DNA of 64,000 bases, from assembly GCF_900583165.1 (NCBI RefSeq), contig NZ_UTKY01000115.1, positions 1 through 64,000 on the forward strand, written 5' to 3'. This DNA comes from Pseudomonas viridiflava (GTDB taxonomy: Bacteria > Pseudomonadota > Gammaproteobacteria > Pseudomonadales > Pseudomonadaceae). Shown piece by piece: positions 1 through 8,156 of the stretch. How positions within the stretch are numbered: position 1 is the stretch's first letter; each line of letters opens with the position of its first letter. Both the position numbers and the translations under genes were made by a program. Below the pieces are notes generated by a model. It worked only from the letters and a program-made list of their open reading frames with translations, did not search any database and had not been told where the DNA came from.

Positions 1-60
1 GGTCAGTAAACAAACCTCTGACTGTTCCACCGCCATCGGGGGCAAGCCCCCTCCCACACA
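1..60. repeat. REP element, cut by window edge
   Basis: Bases 30-58 carry the right half of the Pseudomonas REP motif seen elsewhere in this window (CCGCCATCGGGGGCAAGCC followed by CCCTCCCACA). The facing left half is not visible, either because it lies outside the window or because this is a solitary REP. It lies just downstream of the fkpB stop codon. Confidence 0.75.
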
Positions 61-94
61 AGCTCACTTCACACATTTAATCGTGTGTTGTTGA

Positions 95-547
95 TCAGAG
101 CGCTTTAACGTCGATGATTTCAACGTCAAAGGTCAAGGTTTTACCGGCCAACGGGTGGTTGAAGTCGATCGTCACTTGAGTGTCATCAAAGGTTTTCACC
201 ACGCCTGGCAACTCGGTATTCGCCGCATCATTGAAGATCACGAGCAAGCCTTCCGACAGGTCCATGCCTTCGAACTGCGAGCGAGGGATGATCTGCACGT
301 TTTGCGGGTTGGGCTGACCAAAGGCGTTTTCCGGCAGAATCTGCAGATTGCGCTTGTCGCCGGCCTTGAAACCGAACAGGGCCGCTTCAAAACCCGGCAG
401 CAGGTTGCCATCACCGACCTTGAAGGTGGCCGGGGCTTTGTCGAACGTGCTGTCGACCGTGTCGCCATTCTCCAGGCGCAGTGCGAAATGCAAAGTGACT
501 TCCGTGTTCTGGCCGATGCGTTGCTCAGCCAATACCTGATCAGTCAT
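95..547 (-). CDS. fkpB: FKBP-type peptidyl-prolyl cis-trans isomerase (FkpB/SlpA-like)
   Basis: A 150-residue SlyD/FkpB-class prolyl isomerase, predicted cytoplasmic. The N-terminal half gives the split FKBP fold (VTLHFALRLENGDTVDSTFD; GDGNLLPGFEAALFGFKAGD), and the middle carries the inserted chaperone flap. It ends in IDVKAL without the His-rich metal tail of SlyD, which is encoded separately at about 7.3-7.8 kb. I chose the ATG at 545-547 (MTDQVLAEQ) because an upstream extension in the same frame would run deep into lspA. It overlaps the lspA stop by 8 bases and is the last gene of murJ-ribF-ileS-lspA-fkpB. In other Pseudomonas and in E. coli, ispH usually follows; it would lie beyond the left edge. 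Confidence 0.93.
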   Translation of the reverse strand: MTDQVLAEQRIGQNTEVTLHFALRLENGDTVDSTFDKAPATFKVGDGNLLPGFEAALFGFKAGDKRNLQILPENAFGQPNPQNVQIIPRSQFEGMDLSEGLLVIFNDAANTELPGVVKTFDDTQVTIDFNHPLAGKTLTFDVEIIDVKAL

Positions 548-1049
548 TGACGGTCTCTCCGGTTTTCTTGCTCTTGAACATGTCCAACGCCAGCATGATT
601 GCACCGACGGTGATGGCGCTGTCGGCAAAGTTGAATGCCGGGAAATACCAGCGGTTCTGCCAATGCACCAGGATGAAGTCGATCACATGGCCCAGGGCGA
701 TGCGATCGTACAGGTTGCCCAATGCGCCACCCAGCACGAGCGCCAAGGCGATCGCCAGCCAGGTGTCGTCGCGGCCTAGTCGTTTAAGCCAAACCACCAG
801 TACCGCGCTGACCACGACCGCGATCAGGGCAAATAGCCAACGCTGCCAACCGCCACCGTCAGCCAGGAAGCTGAAAGCGGCGCCGGTGTTGTAGGCCAGG
901 GTCCAACTGAAGTAATCAGGGATCACCACAATTTGCTGGAACATCTGCAGGGAGCCTTCGAAGTGAGCCTTGCTGACCTGGTCAATGACCAGGACCAGCA
1001 AACTCAATACGAGCCAGCCCAGACGTCCGAAACGACCGGCATTAGGCAT
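540..1049 (-). CDS. lspA: Lipoprotein signal peptidase (signal peptidase II)
   Basis: Inner-membrane aspartyl protease of about 169 residues that removes the signal peptide from diacylglyceryl-prolipoproteins. Four hydrophobic segments are visible, beginning with LGWLVLSLLVLVIDQVSK. The two catalytic Asp motifs are present: GNLYDRIALG and FNFADSAITVG. The start at 1049 (MPNAGRFGRL) is preferred over an upstream ATG, since it begins just before the first membrane helix and overlaps the ileS stop by 8 bases, which suggests translational coupling. Its likely substrates in this window include LolB, the TPR lipoprotein, HrcJ, HrpT and the gamma-glutamyltransferase. Confidence 0.95.
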   Translation of the reverse strand: MPNAGRFGRLGWLVLSLLVLVIDQVSKAHFEGSLQMFQQIVVIPDYFSWTLAYNTGAAFSFLADGGGWQRWLFALIAVVVSAVLVVWLKRLGRDDTWLAIALALVLGGALGNLYDRIALGHVIDFILVHWQNRWYFPAFNFADSAITVGAIMLALDMFKSKKTGETVND

Positions 1050-3873
1050 AGTGGCGAACCTCGCCAGCACCGCTGATGTTGTCGACACAACGACCGCAAA
1101 TTTCCGGATGCTCAGGGTTTACGCCGACATCTTCACGGCAGTGCCAGCAGCGGGCGCACTTAGGGAAGGCCGACTTGACCACTTTAAGCTTCAAGCCCGG
1201 CACTTCGGTGGCCACGGCGTCCGCTGGGGCCTGGACGAAAGGCGCCAGGCTCGCGGTGGAGGTGATCAGCACGAAGCGCAGCTCATTGCTCAGCTTGGCC
1301 AGGTCGGCGGTCAGGCCTTCCTCGGCAAACAGGGTGACTTCGGCTTGCAGGTTGCCACCGACGGCCTTGGCCGCACGCTGAACTTCGAGCTCCTTGTTCA
1401 CCGCAACCTTGACGGCCATCACACCTTCCCAGTACTCGCGGCCCAGTTCGAAGTCGGCCGGCAGTTCGGTCAGGCCTTCGTACCAGGTGTTGAGCATTAC
1501 GGACTCGTTACGCTCGCCCGGCAGGTATTCCCACAGCTCGTCGGCAGTGAAGGCCAGGATCGGTGCGATCCAGCGCACCAACGCTTCGCTGATGTGGAAC
1601 AGCGCGGTCTGTGCCGAGCGGCGTGCCTTACTGTTGGCGCCGGTGGTGTACTGGCGGTCCTTGATGATGTCGAGGTAGAAACCACCCAACTCCTGCACGC
1701 AGAAGTTGTGGATCTTCGAGTAAACGTTCCAGAAGCGGTATTCGCCGTAGTTTTCCTGCAACTCGCGCTGCAGCAACAGGGTACGGTCCACGGCCCAACG
1801 GTCCAGGGCGAGCATGTCCTCGGCCGGCAGGATGTCGGTGGCCGGGTTGAAACCGGTCAGGTTCGACAGCATGAAGCGTGCGGTATTGCGGATACGACGG
1901 TACGCGTCGGCGCTGCGAGCCAGGATCTGGTCGGAGACGGCGATCTCGCCCGAATAATCGGTCGATGCCACCCACAGACGCATGATGTCTGCGCCCAGCG
2001 TGTCGTTGATCTTCTTCGGCTCGATCACGTTCTTCAGCGACTTGGACATCTTGCGGCCTGTCTCATCGACAGTAAAACCGTGGGTCAGCAGTTCGCGGTA
2101 AGGGGCGTGGTTGTCGATGGCGCAACCGGTCAACAGTGACGAGTGGAACCAGCCACGGTGTTGGTCCGAACCTTCCAGGTACAGGTCCGCGCGCGGGCCG
2201 GTCTCGTGGCCCATCGGGTGCGAACCACGCAGCACGTGCCAGTGAGTGGTACCCGAATCGAACCACACGTCGAGGGTGTCGCTGATCTTGTCGTACTGCG
2301 GCGCTTCATCGCCCAACAGTTCGGCGGCGTCCAGCTTGAACCAGGCCTCAATGCCTTCCTGTTCAACGCGCTGGGCAACGACTTCCATCAGCTCGACGGT
2401 GCGCGGGTGCAGCTCGCCGCTTTCCTTGTTCAGGAAGAACGGGATCGGCACGCCCCAGTTGCGCTGGCGGGAGATGCACCAATCCGGACGATTGGCGATC
2501 ATCGAGTGCAGGCGCGCCTGGCCCCAGGCCGGGACGAACTTGGTGTCTTCGATGGCTTTGATCGCGCGGTTACGCAGGGTGTCGCCCTGAGTCGGTTCTT
2601 TGTCCATGCCGATGAACCACTGCGCGGTAGCGCGGTAGATCAGCGGAGTCTTGTGGCGCCAGCAGTGCATGTAGCTGTGCTGGATGGCCGCGGTTTGCAT
2701 CAGCGCACCGACTTCACGCAGCTTCTCGATGATCGGCTGGTCGGCCTTGAAGATGAACTGGCCACCGAAAAATTCCAGCGACGGCACGTAGACACCGTTG
2801 CTTTGCACCGGGTTGATGATGTCATCGTTGACCAGGCCGTACTTCTTGCAGATGACAAAGTCATCTACGCCGTAAGCAGGCGAGCAGTGAACGATACCGG
2901 TACCCGAGCCTAGTTCGACGTAGTCAGCCAGGTACACCGGCGACAGACGGTCATAGAACGGGTGACGGAAGTTGATCAATTCCAGCGCACTACCCGTGGT
3001 GGTCGCGATGACCGAACCTTGCAGCTCGTAGCGCGCCAGGCAGGCTTCGACCATTTCTTCAGCCAGCACCAGCAGGCGATCACCGACGTCCACCAGGGCG
3101 TAGGTGAACTCCGGGTGCACGTTCAGCGCCTGGTTAGCCGGGATGGTCCACGGGGTGGTGGTCCAGATCACGATGGCGGCGGGCTTGCTCAGAGTTGCCA
3201 GGCCAAACGCCTCGGCCAGCTTGGCCTCGTCGGCGATCGGGAAGGCCACGTCGATGGTCGAGGACTTTTTGTCTTCGTACTCGACTTCCGCTTCGGCCAA
3301 GGCCGAACCGCAGTCAAAGCACCAGTTCACGGGCTTGAGGCCCTTGAACACAAAACCGCCCTTGACGATTTCGGCCAAGGCGCGGATTTCACCCGCCTCG
3401 TTCTTGAAGTTCATGGTCTTGTAGGGGTTGTCCCACTCGCCCAACACGCCCAGGCGGATGAATTCGGACTTCTGCCCTTCGATCTGCTCGGTGGCGTAGG
3501 CACGGCACAGTTCGCGGGTTTTGTCCGCGCCCAGGTTCTTGCCGTAGGTCACTTCGACCTTGTGTTCGATTGGCAAGCCGTGGCAGTCCCAACCCGGGAC
3601 GTACGGCGCGTCAAAGCCCGAAAGGGTCTTCGAGCGCAGGATCATGTCCTTGAGAATCTTGTTCAGTGCGTGACCGATGTGAATCGTGCCGTTGGCATAA
3701 GGAGGGCCGTCGTGCAGAACGAATTTCGGACGATCCTTGCCAATTTCGCGCAACTTTCCGTACAGGCCAATACTGTCCCAGCGCTGCAGGATCTGCGGTT
3801 CGCGCTGTGGCAGGCCGGCCTTCATTGGGAAGGCGGTGTCCGGAAGGTTTAGCGTGGCTTTATAGTCGGTCAT
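1042..3873 (-). CDS. ileS: Isoleucyl-tRNA synthetase
   Basis: A 943-residue class Ia synthetase that charges tRNA-Ile in the cytoplasm. The HIGH signature is at about residues 65-68 (NGTIHIGHALN) and KMSKS at about 608-612 (GRKMSKSLKN). The CP1 editing domain lies between them. The C-terminal zinc site is intact: CARCWHC and, later, CGRC. This makes it the eubacterial IleS1 type that is sensitive to mupirocin, rather than the resistant IleS2 type. It lies between ribF (14-base gap) and lspA (8-base overlap). Confidence 0.98.
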   Translation of the reverse strand: MTDYKATLNLPDTAFPMKAGLPQREPQILQRWDSIGLYGKLREIGKDRPKFVLHDGPPYANGTIHIGHALNKILKDMILRSKTLSGFDAPYVPGWDCHGLPIEHKVEVTYGKNLGADKTRELCRAYATEQIEGQKSEFIRLGVLGEWDNPYKTMNFKNEAGEIRALAEIVKGGFVFKGLKPVNWCFDCGSALAEAEVEYEDKKSSTIDVAFPIADEAKLAEAFGLATLSKPAAIVIWTTTPWTIPANQALNVHPEFTYALVDVGDRLLVLAEEMVEACLARYELQGSVIATTTGSALELINFRHPFYDRLSPVYLADYVELGSGTGIVHCSPAYGVDDFVICKKYGLVNDDIINPVQSNGVYVPSLEFFGGQFIFKADQPIIEKLREVGALMQTAAIQHSYMHCWRHKTPLIYRATAQWFIGMDKEPTQGDTLRNRAIKAIEDTKFVPAWGQARLHSMIANRPDWCISRQRNWGVPIPFFLNKESGELHPRTVELMEVVAQRVEQEGIEAWFKLDAAELLGDEAPQYDKISDTLDVWFDSGTTHWHVLRGSHPMGHETGPRADLYLEGSDQHRGWFHSSLLTGCAIDNHAPYRELLTHGFTVDETGRKMSKSLKNVIEPKKINDTLGADIMRLWVASTDYSGEIAVSDQILARSADAYRRIRNTARFMLSNLTGFNPATDILPAEDMLALDRWAVDRTLLLQRELQENYGEYRFWNVYSKIHNFCVQELGGFYLDIIKDRQYTTGANSKARRSAQTALFHISEALVRWIAPILAFTADELWEYLPGERNESVMLNTWYEGLTELPADFELGREYWEGVMAVKVAVNKELEVQRAAKAVGGNLQAEVTLFAEEGLTADLAKLSNELRFVLITSTASLAPFVQAPADAVATEVPGLKLKVVKSAFPKCARCWHCREDVGVNPEHPEICGRCVDNISGAGEVRHYA

Positions 3874-3887
3874 TTAAGGCTCTTCGG

Positions 3888-4826
3888 TTAGCGATGGGCG
3901 CTAGGTGCGGCTAGTGCACGGGCGGCGGCGACATCCGCATTGATCGCCGTTTTCAACGCCTCAAGCGAGGCGAAACGCTGCTCTTCACGCAGCTTTTGGT
4001 GGAAAACCACCGTCAAACGCCGGTCATAAAGATCACCGGCAAAATCCAAAAGGTGAACCTCCAGGTGGGCCTTGCCATCACCTGCAACCGTGGGCCTGAC
4101 GCCTATATTGGCGACTCCTGGCCACGGCTGGCCGTCGATGTCGACACTTACCAGGTAAACCCCGGTGAGCGGCACACGACGGCGCTTGAGTTGCACGTTG
4201 GCGGTTGGCGTGCCCAATTGGCGCGCCAGCTTCTGGCCGTGCAAGACCCGCCCGGCAATGCGGAACGGGCGACCGAGCAAACGCTCGGCCAAGGCGAAGT
4301 CAGCAGCGGCCAGGGCATTACGCACCTGGGTACTGCTCACGCGCAGGCCGTCCAACTCGACGGTTTGCGCGGCTTCGACGGTAAAACCCTGACTGATGCC
4401 GGCCTGTTGCAGGAAATCGAAATCACCGACACGGTCGCAGCCAAAACGGAAGTCGTCACCGACCTCCAAATGCTGCACGCCCAGGCCATCCACCAGGATA
4501 CGGTCAACGAACTCGGCAGCGCTGAGGCTTTGCAAGCGCTGGTTGAAAGCCAGGCAGAGGACGCGGTCCACGCCTTCTTCGGCCAGCAGTTGCAGCTTGT
4601 CCCGCAAGCGGGCCAGGCGGGCCGGCGCGGTCTCGGGGGTAAAGTATTCCCGCGGCTGTGGCTCAAAAATCACCACGCAGCTGGGCACGCCCAACTCGAC
4701 CGCGCGCTCGCGCAGCCGGGCCAGGATAGCCTGGTGGCCACGGTGAACACCGTCAAAGTTGCCAATAGTGGCGACGCAGCCCCGATGCTGGGGGCGCAGG
4801 TTGTGGAGACCTCGAACCAGCTGCAT
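3888..4826 (-). CDS. ribF: Bifunctional riboflavin kinase / FAD synthetase
   Basis: A 312-residue enzyme converting riboflavin to FMN and then FAD. The N-terminal FMN adenylyltransferase domain has the nucleotidyl-transferase motif GNFDGVHRGHQ at about residues 19-29. The C-terminal riboflavin kinase domain starts around residue 185 (GRVLHGQKLARQLGTPTANV; TGVYLVSVDIDG). The ATG at 4824-4826 (MQLVRGLHNL) matches the conserved N-terminus of the family; a longer frame with 25 extra residues exists but looks like upstream leader. FAD made here would serve several flavoproteins in the window, including the photolyase and two oxidoreductases. Confidence 0.96.
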   Translation of the reverse strand: MQLVRGLHNLRPQHRGCVATIGNFDGVHRGHQAILARLRERAVELGVPSCVVIFEPQPREYFTPETAPARLARLRDKLQLLAEEGVDRVLCLAFNQRLQSLSAAEFVDRILVDGLGVQHLEVGDDFRFGCDRVGDFDFLQQAGISQGFTVEAAQTVELDGLRVSSTQVRNALAAADFALAERLLGRPFRIAGRVLHGQKLARQLGTPTANVQLKRRRVPLTGVYLVSVDIDGQPWPGVANIGVRPTVAGDGKAHLEVHLLDFAGDLYDRRLTVVFHQKLREEQRFASLEALKTAINADVAAARALAAPSAHR

Positions 4827-4945
4827 AACGCGCTTCTTGCTCATAAAGTGGTCGATTATAACCACACCCGGCCCCTTCCGACAGGCAACAGAACAGGCCA
4901 AATGGGTCGAATCGATAAAACAACCGTTTTATCGCGGCAAACTCT

Positions 4946-6484
4946 CTAGCCTATGGACTTGCGATTGAAATCCCGCAAGCGGAAGCCCTGCAGCAGCAAC
5001 ATCCCGAAGTACACCACCACGCCCGCCACCACCAATACACCCAGGCGCATGAAGCGCTCCAGCATATGGCCTTGATCCCAGGCGGGCATAAAGTGCATCA
5101 GGCCCAGCAATACCGCCGACATCGCCGCCACGGCCACCAATAGCTTGAGGGAAAACAGGCCCCAGCCAGGCTGTGGTTGGAACATCTGCTGCTTGCGCAG
5201 TTGGTAAAACAGCAGGCCGGCATTGATGCATGCCCCCGCACTGATGGCCAGCGCCAGGCCGGCGTGAGCCAATGGGCCGATAAACACCAGGTTGAGCAGT
5301 TGCGTGACGATCAGCGTGAAAATCGCGATCTTTACTGGTGTACGGATGTTTTGTTGCGCGTAGAAACCCGGCGCCAGCACTTTAATAACGATGATGCCAA
5401 GCAAGCCGACCGAATAAGCGACCAATGCATGCTGGGTCATCAATGCGTCATGCGCATCGAACTGGCCGTACTGGAACAGCGACACGGTCAGCGGCTCGGC
5501 CAGAATCCCCAGGGCCAGCGCGCATGGCAACACCAGCACAAAGCACAGGCGCAGGCCCCAGTCGAGAATGCGCGAGTATTCCTGGCGGTCCTTGCTGGCG
5601 TAGGTACGTGCCAGGGTTGGCAGCAAAATCGTGCCCAGCGCTACGCCCAGCACACCCGACGGCAACTCCATCAGGCGGTCGGCGTAGTACATCCACGAGA
5701 CCGAGCCCGAGACCAGTAGCGAGGCAAACGCTGTGTTGATGATCAGGGAGATCTGGCTGACCGACACACCGAGGATCGCCGGCAGCATATTACGCATCAC
5801 GCGCCATACGCCGGTGTCCTTCAGATTCAGGCGTGGCAGTACGAGCATGCCGATTTTTTTCAAATGCGGCAGTTGATAGAGCAATTGCGCCAGGCCACCG
5901 GCCAGTACGGCCCAGCCGAGGGCCATAACCGGTGGATCGAAGTAGGGTGTAAGAAATAGCGCGAAGATGATCATGCTGACGTTCAGCAGGGTCGGCACGA
6001 AGGCTGGTACCGAGAAACGGTTCCAGGTATTGAGGATTGCCCCGGCCAGCGACGACAGGGAAATCAGCAATATATAAGGAAAGGTCACCCGCAGTAGGTC
6101 GGTGGTCAGCGCGAATTTTTCTGGCGTGTTGGCAAAACCCGGGGCCGTGGCCCAGATCACCCAGGGGGCGGCGAGCATGCCGAGGACGGTCACCAGCATC
6201 AGCACCAGGGTCAGCAGGCCCGACACATAAGCAATAAAAGTGCGCGTCGCCTCCTCGCCCTGCTGGGTCTTGTATTCGGCCAGGATTGGCACGAACGCCT
6301 GGGAAAAAGCGCCCTCGGCAAAGATCCGCCGCAGCAGATTGGGCAATTTAAAAGCGATAAAGAACGCATCCGTGGCCATGCTAGCGCCAAAAATACGTGC
6401 CAGCAGGGTGTCACGCACAAACCCTAAAACCCGGGAAATCATGGTGATAGAGCTGACGGCGGCCAACGATTTGAGCAGATTCAT
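4946..6484 (-). CDS. murJ: Lipid II flippase MurJ
   Basis: A 512-residue polytopic inner-membrane protein of the MOP exporter superfamily with about 14 hydrophobic segments. It translocates the peptidoglycan precursor lipid II. The N-terminal signature is clear (SSITMISRVLGFVRDTLLAR; ATDAFFIAFKLPNLLRR; EGAFSQAFVPIL). It is the promoter-proximal gene of murJ-ribF-ileS-lspA-fkpB and is divergent from rpsT, with 253 bases between the two starts. Confidence 0.97.
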   Translation of the reverse strand: MNLLKSLAAVSSITMISRVLGFVRDTLLARIFGASMATDAFFIAFKLPNLLRRIFAEGAFSQAFVPILAEYKTQQGEEATRTFIAYVSGLLTLVLMLVTVLGMLAAPWVIWATAPGFANTPEKFALTTDLLRVTFPYILLISLSSLAGAILNTWNRFSVPAFVPTLLNVSMIIFALFLTPYFDPPVMALGWAVLAGGLAQLLYQLPHLKKIGMLVLPRLNLKDTGVWRVMRNMLPAILGVSVSQISLIINTAFASLLVSGSVSWMYYADRLMELPSGVLGVALGTILLPTLARTYASKDRQEYSRILDWGLRLCFVLVLPCALALGILAEPLTVSLFQYGQFDAHDALMTQHALVAYSVGLLGIIVIKVLAPGFYAQQNIRTPVKIAIFTLIVTQLLNLVFIGPLAHAGLALAISAGACINAGLLFYQLRKQQMFQPQPGWGLFSLKLLVAVAAMSAVLLGLMHFMPAWDQGHMLERFMRLGVLVVAGVVVYFGMLLLQGFRLRDFNRKSIG

Positions 6485-6655
6485 TGAAAGAGATTGCGCC
6501 TTTAGATAAACAGCAGGCGAACAAAGCGCCTACTTATGCGATACTGCGCGCCTGCAACAGCACAGAGCCAAAGCTCGCGAGTTTACAGGTCAAGCGCCGG
6601 AAATAAATCACCCGCCTCTTCAGATCGACCACTCAGCAGTTCGCATCAGCCGCCC

Positions 6656-6684
6656 TTGACAACCCATCAAGTCATCGGCATGAT
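6656..6684 (+). promoter_or_regulatory. Sigma70 promoter of rpsT
   Basis: A perfect -35 box TTGACA at 6656-6661 is followed, after a 17-base spacer, by CATGAT at 6679-6684 (4 of 6 to TATAAT). The predicted transcript would begin near 6691, about 47 bases before the rpsT start. The box and spacing are seen in the sequence; activity is inferred. Confidence 0.65.
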
Positions 6685-6737
6685 TCGCGGCCTATTTTGT
6701 TTGCTATTTCCTAAAAAGTCTTTCGAGGAGCTCGACG

Positions 6738-7016
6738 GTGGCCAACACACCTTCCGCCAAAAAACGTGCAAAACAGGCTGAGAAGCGTCGCAGCCACAAC
6801 GCCAGCCTGCGTTCCATGGTTCGTACCTACATCAAGAATGTAGTTAAAGCCATCGACACCAAAGACGCTGAAAAAGCTCAAGCAGCTTACGTTCTGGCTG
6901 TGCCAGTTATCGACCGTATGGCCGATAAAGGCATCATCCACAAGAACAAGGCCGCTCGCCATAAGAGCCGTCTGAATGGCCACATCAAGGCTCTGAGCGT
7001 CGCTGCTGCAGCCTAA
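6738..7016 (+). CDS. rpsT: 30S ribosomal protein S20
   Basis: A 92-residue, strongly basic ribosomal protein (MANTPSAKKRAKQAEKRRSH) that binds 16S rRNA early in small-subunit assembly. It starts with GTG at 6738, with a strong Shine-Dalgarno GAGGAG at 6725-6730. A GTG start is typical for rpsT, whose translation is autoregulated in E. coli. It is monocistronic: its own promoter lies upstream and a strong terminator follows 40 bases after the stop. Confidence 0.98.
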   Translation: MANTPSAKKRAKQAEKRRSHNASLRSMVRTYIKNVVKAIDTKDAEKAQAAYVLAVPVIDRMADKGIIHKNKAARHKSRLNGHIKALSVAAAA

Positions 7017-7056
7017 GTGGTAACAACTGCATCGCAACCCAGGTTGTGTAACAGTT

Positions 7057-7094
7057 AAAAAATGCCCCGTGCCGAAAGGTCCGGGGCATTTTTG
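7057..7094 (+). terminator. Rho-independent terminator of rpsT
   Basis: An inverted repeat AATGCCCCG / CGGGGCATT flanks a short loop and is followed by a run of T. It lies 40 bases after the rpsT stop. Confidence 0.9.
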
Positions 7095-7125
7095 TTTGTG
7101 CCTCATATTCGGAGTACGCAGATCA

Positions 7126-7221
7126 AAATGTGGGAGGGAGCTTGCCCCCGATGAGGGAGTGTCAGTTTAAATATCTGTGGCTGACACACCGCCATCGGGG
7201 GCAAGCCCCCTCCCACATTTG
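7126..7221. repeat. Paired inverted REP elements (REPIN)
   Basis: Two REP motifs face each other: AAATGTGGGAGGGAGCTTGC at the left and its near-complement GCAAGCCCCCTCCCACATTT at the right, separated by about 35 bases with GTGTCAG / CTGACAC arms. It lies between the convergent rpsT and slyD genes. The left arm has a GAGGGAG variant, so the copy is slightly degenerate. Confidence 0.9.
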
Positions 7222-7242
7222 GATCGCGTACATTCCTTGGGC

Positions 7243-7278
7243 ACAAAAAAAACGCCCCGAACCAGTCGGGGCGTTTTT
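7243..7278. terminator. Bidirectional terminator, mainly for slyD
   Basis: The stem CGCCCCGA / TCGGGGCG around ACCAG is flanked by an A-run on the left and a T-run on the right, so it can terminate from either side. It lies 25 bases beyond the slyD stop on the minus strand. Confidence 0.88.
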
Positions 7279-7302
7279 GCTAGCAGCTGATCAATACATC
7301 AA

Positions 7303-7788
7303 TCAGTGCTGGTGACCGCCTTCACCGTGAACGTGGCCGTGGGCCACTTCTTCCTGGGAAGCGTCGCGGATGGCAACGATCTTCACTTGGAAGTTCAGGC
7401 GCTGGCCAGCCAGCGGGTGGTTGCCATCGACGGTAACGTCGTCGCCGTCCAGATCACGGATGGTCACGATCTGCATTTGGCCGTCCGGCGCGGAAGCGTG
7501 GAACTGCATGCCCACTTCCAGCTCGTCAACGCCTTCGAACATGCTGCGGCTCAGGGTGCTGACCAGTTCGGCCGAGTACTCGCCGTAGGCATCTTCAGGT
7601 TCTACGGCAACGGTCAGTTCATCACCAACTGCCTTGCCTTCCAGCGCCTTTTCCAGGCCTGGGATGATGTTACCTGCGCCTTGCAGGTAGACCAGCGGCG
7701 CGCCGCCGGCGGAGCTGTCGATGACCTCACCAGCGTCGTTGGTCAGGGTATAGTCGATGGAGACAGCCTTGTTAGCGGCGATCGTCAT
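7303..7788 (-). CDS. slyD: FKBP-type prolyl isomerase SlyD
   Basis: A 161-residue cytoplasmic prolyl isomerase, chaperone and metal-binding protein. The FKBP core (IDYTLTNDAGEVIDSSAGG; LVYLQGAGNIIPGLEKALEG) surrounds the insert-in-flap chaperone region, and the C-terminus ends in the short His-rich tail HGHVHGEGGHQH. That tail is the metal-binding feature that distinguishes it from the FkpB paralogue at the left of the window. The ATG at 7786-7788 (MTIAANKAV) was chosen over a 16-residue longer frame. Confidence 0.95.
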   Translation of the reverse strand: MTIAANKAVSIDYTLTNDAGEVIDSSAGGAPLVYLQGAGNIIPGLEKALEGKAVGDELTVAVEPEDAYGEYSAELVSTLSRSMFEGVDELEVGMQFHASAPDGQMQIVTIRDLDGDDVTVDGNHPLAGQRLNFQVKIVAIRDASQEEVAHGHVHGEGGHQH

Positions 7789-8077
7789 GGGGCGAGACCT
7801 TTTGCATAAGAATGAAGAACGGACAAGTCTAAACAAGGATTTGCCCGAAAGCGAACAGAACCCGGACAGACGGGGTCACACATGCGACTCGACGATCATC
7901 GGTTTTCACCTGGACGACGAACAGCACTGGGTTGTCGAGCTGTCCTGCGGCCACACCCAGCACCTGCGCCATCAGCCACCCTGGCAGTCCCGCGCCTGGG
8001 TACTCGACCCCGAGCAACGCCGTGGAAAAATAGGCCAGCCCTTTGCCTGCGGCTGGTGTGCGCAAGCGCTCGAATAA
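7757..8077 (+). CDS. DUF3565 family protein
   Basis: A small protein of up to 106 residues. The conserved part is the C-terminal half, with IGFHLDDEQHWVVELSCGHT, an HLRHQPPW segment and a final CGWCAQ. The Cys/His content (SCGHTQHLRH and CGWC) suggests a small metal-binding fold, but I know of no assigned function; some homologues are annotated as pressure-regulated. The start is uncertain. The ATG at 7757 would overlap the divergent slyD coding sequence by 32 bases; an ATG at 7787 or a TTG in the same frame would shorten it without touching the domain. Confidence 0.75.
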   Translation: METALLAAIVMGRDLLHKNEERTSLNKDLPESEQNPDRRGHTCDSTIIGFHLDDEQHWVVELSCGHTQHLRHQPPWQSRAWVLDPEQRRGKIGQPFACGWCAQALE

Positions 8078-8156
8078 CGATAACCTTGGCGCCTGATTCC
8101 CGGTAGACGCTCAACCATAGAGCGCCACCGAAGCCATGCACCTCCAGAGAATTCGC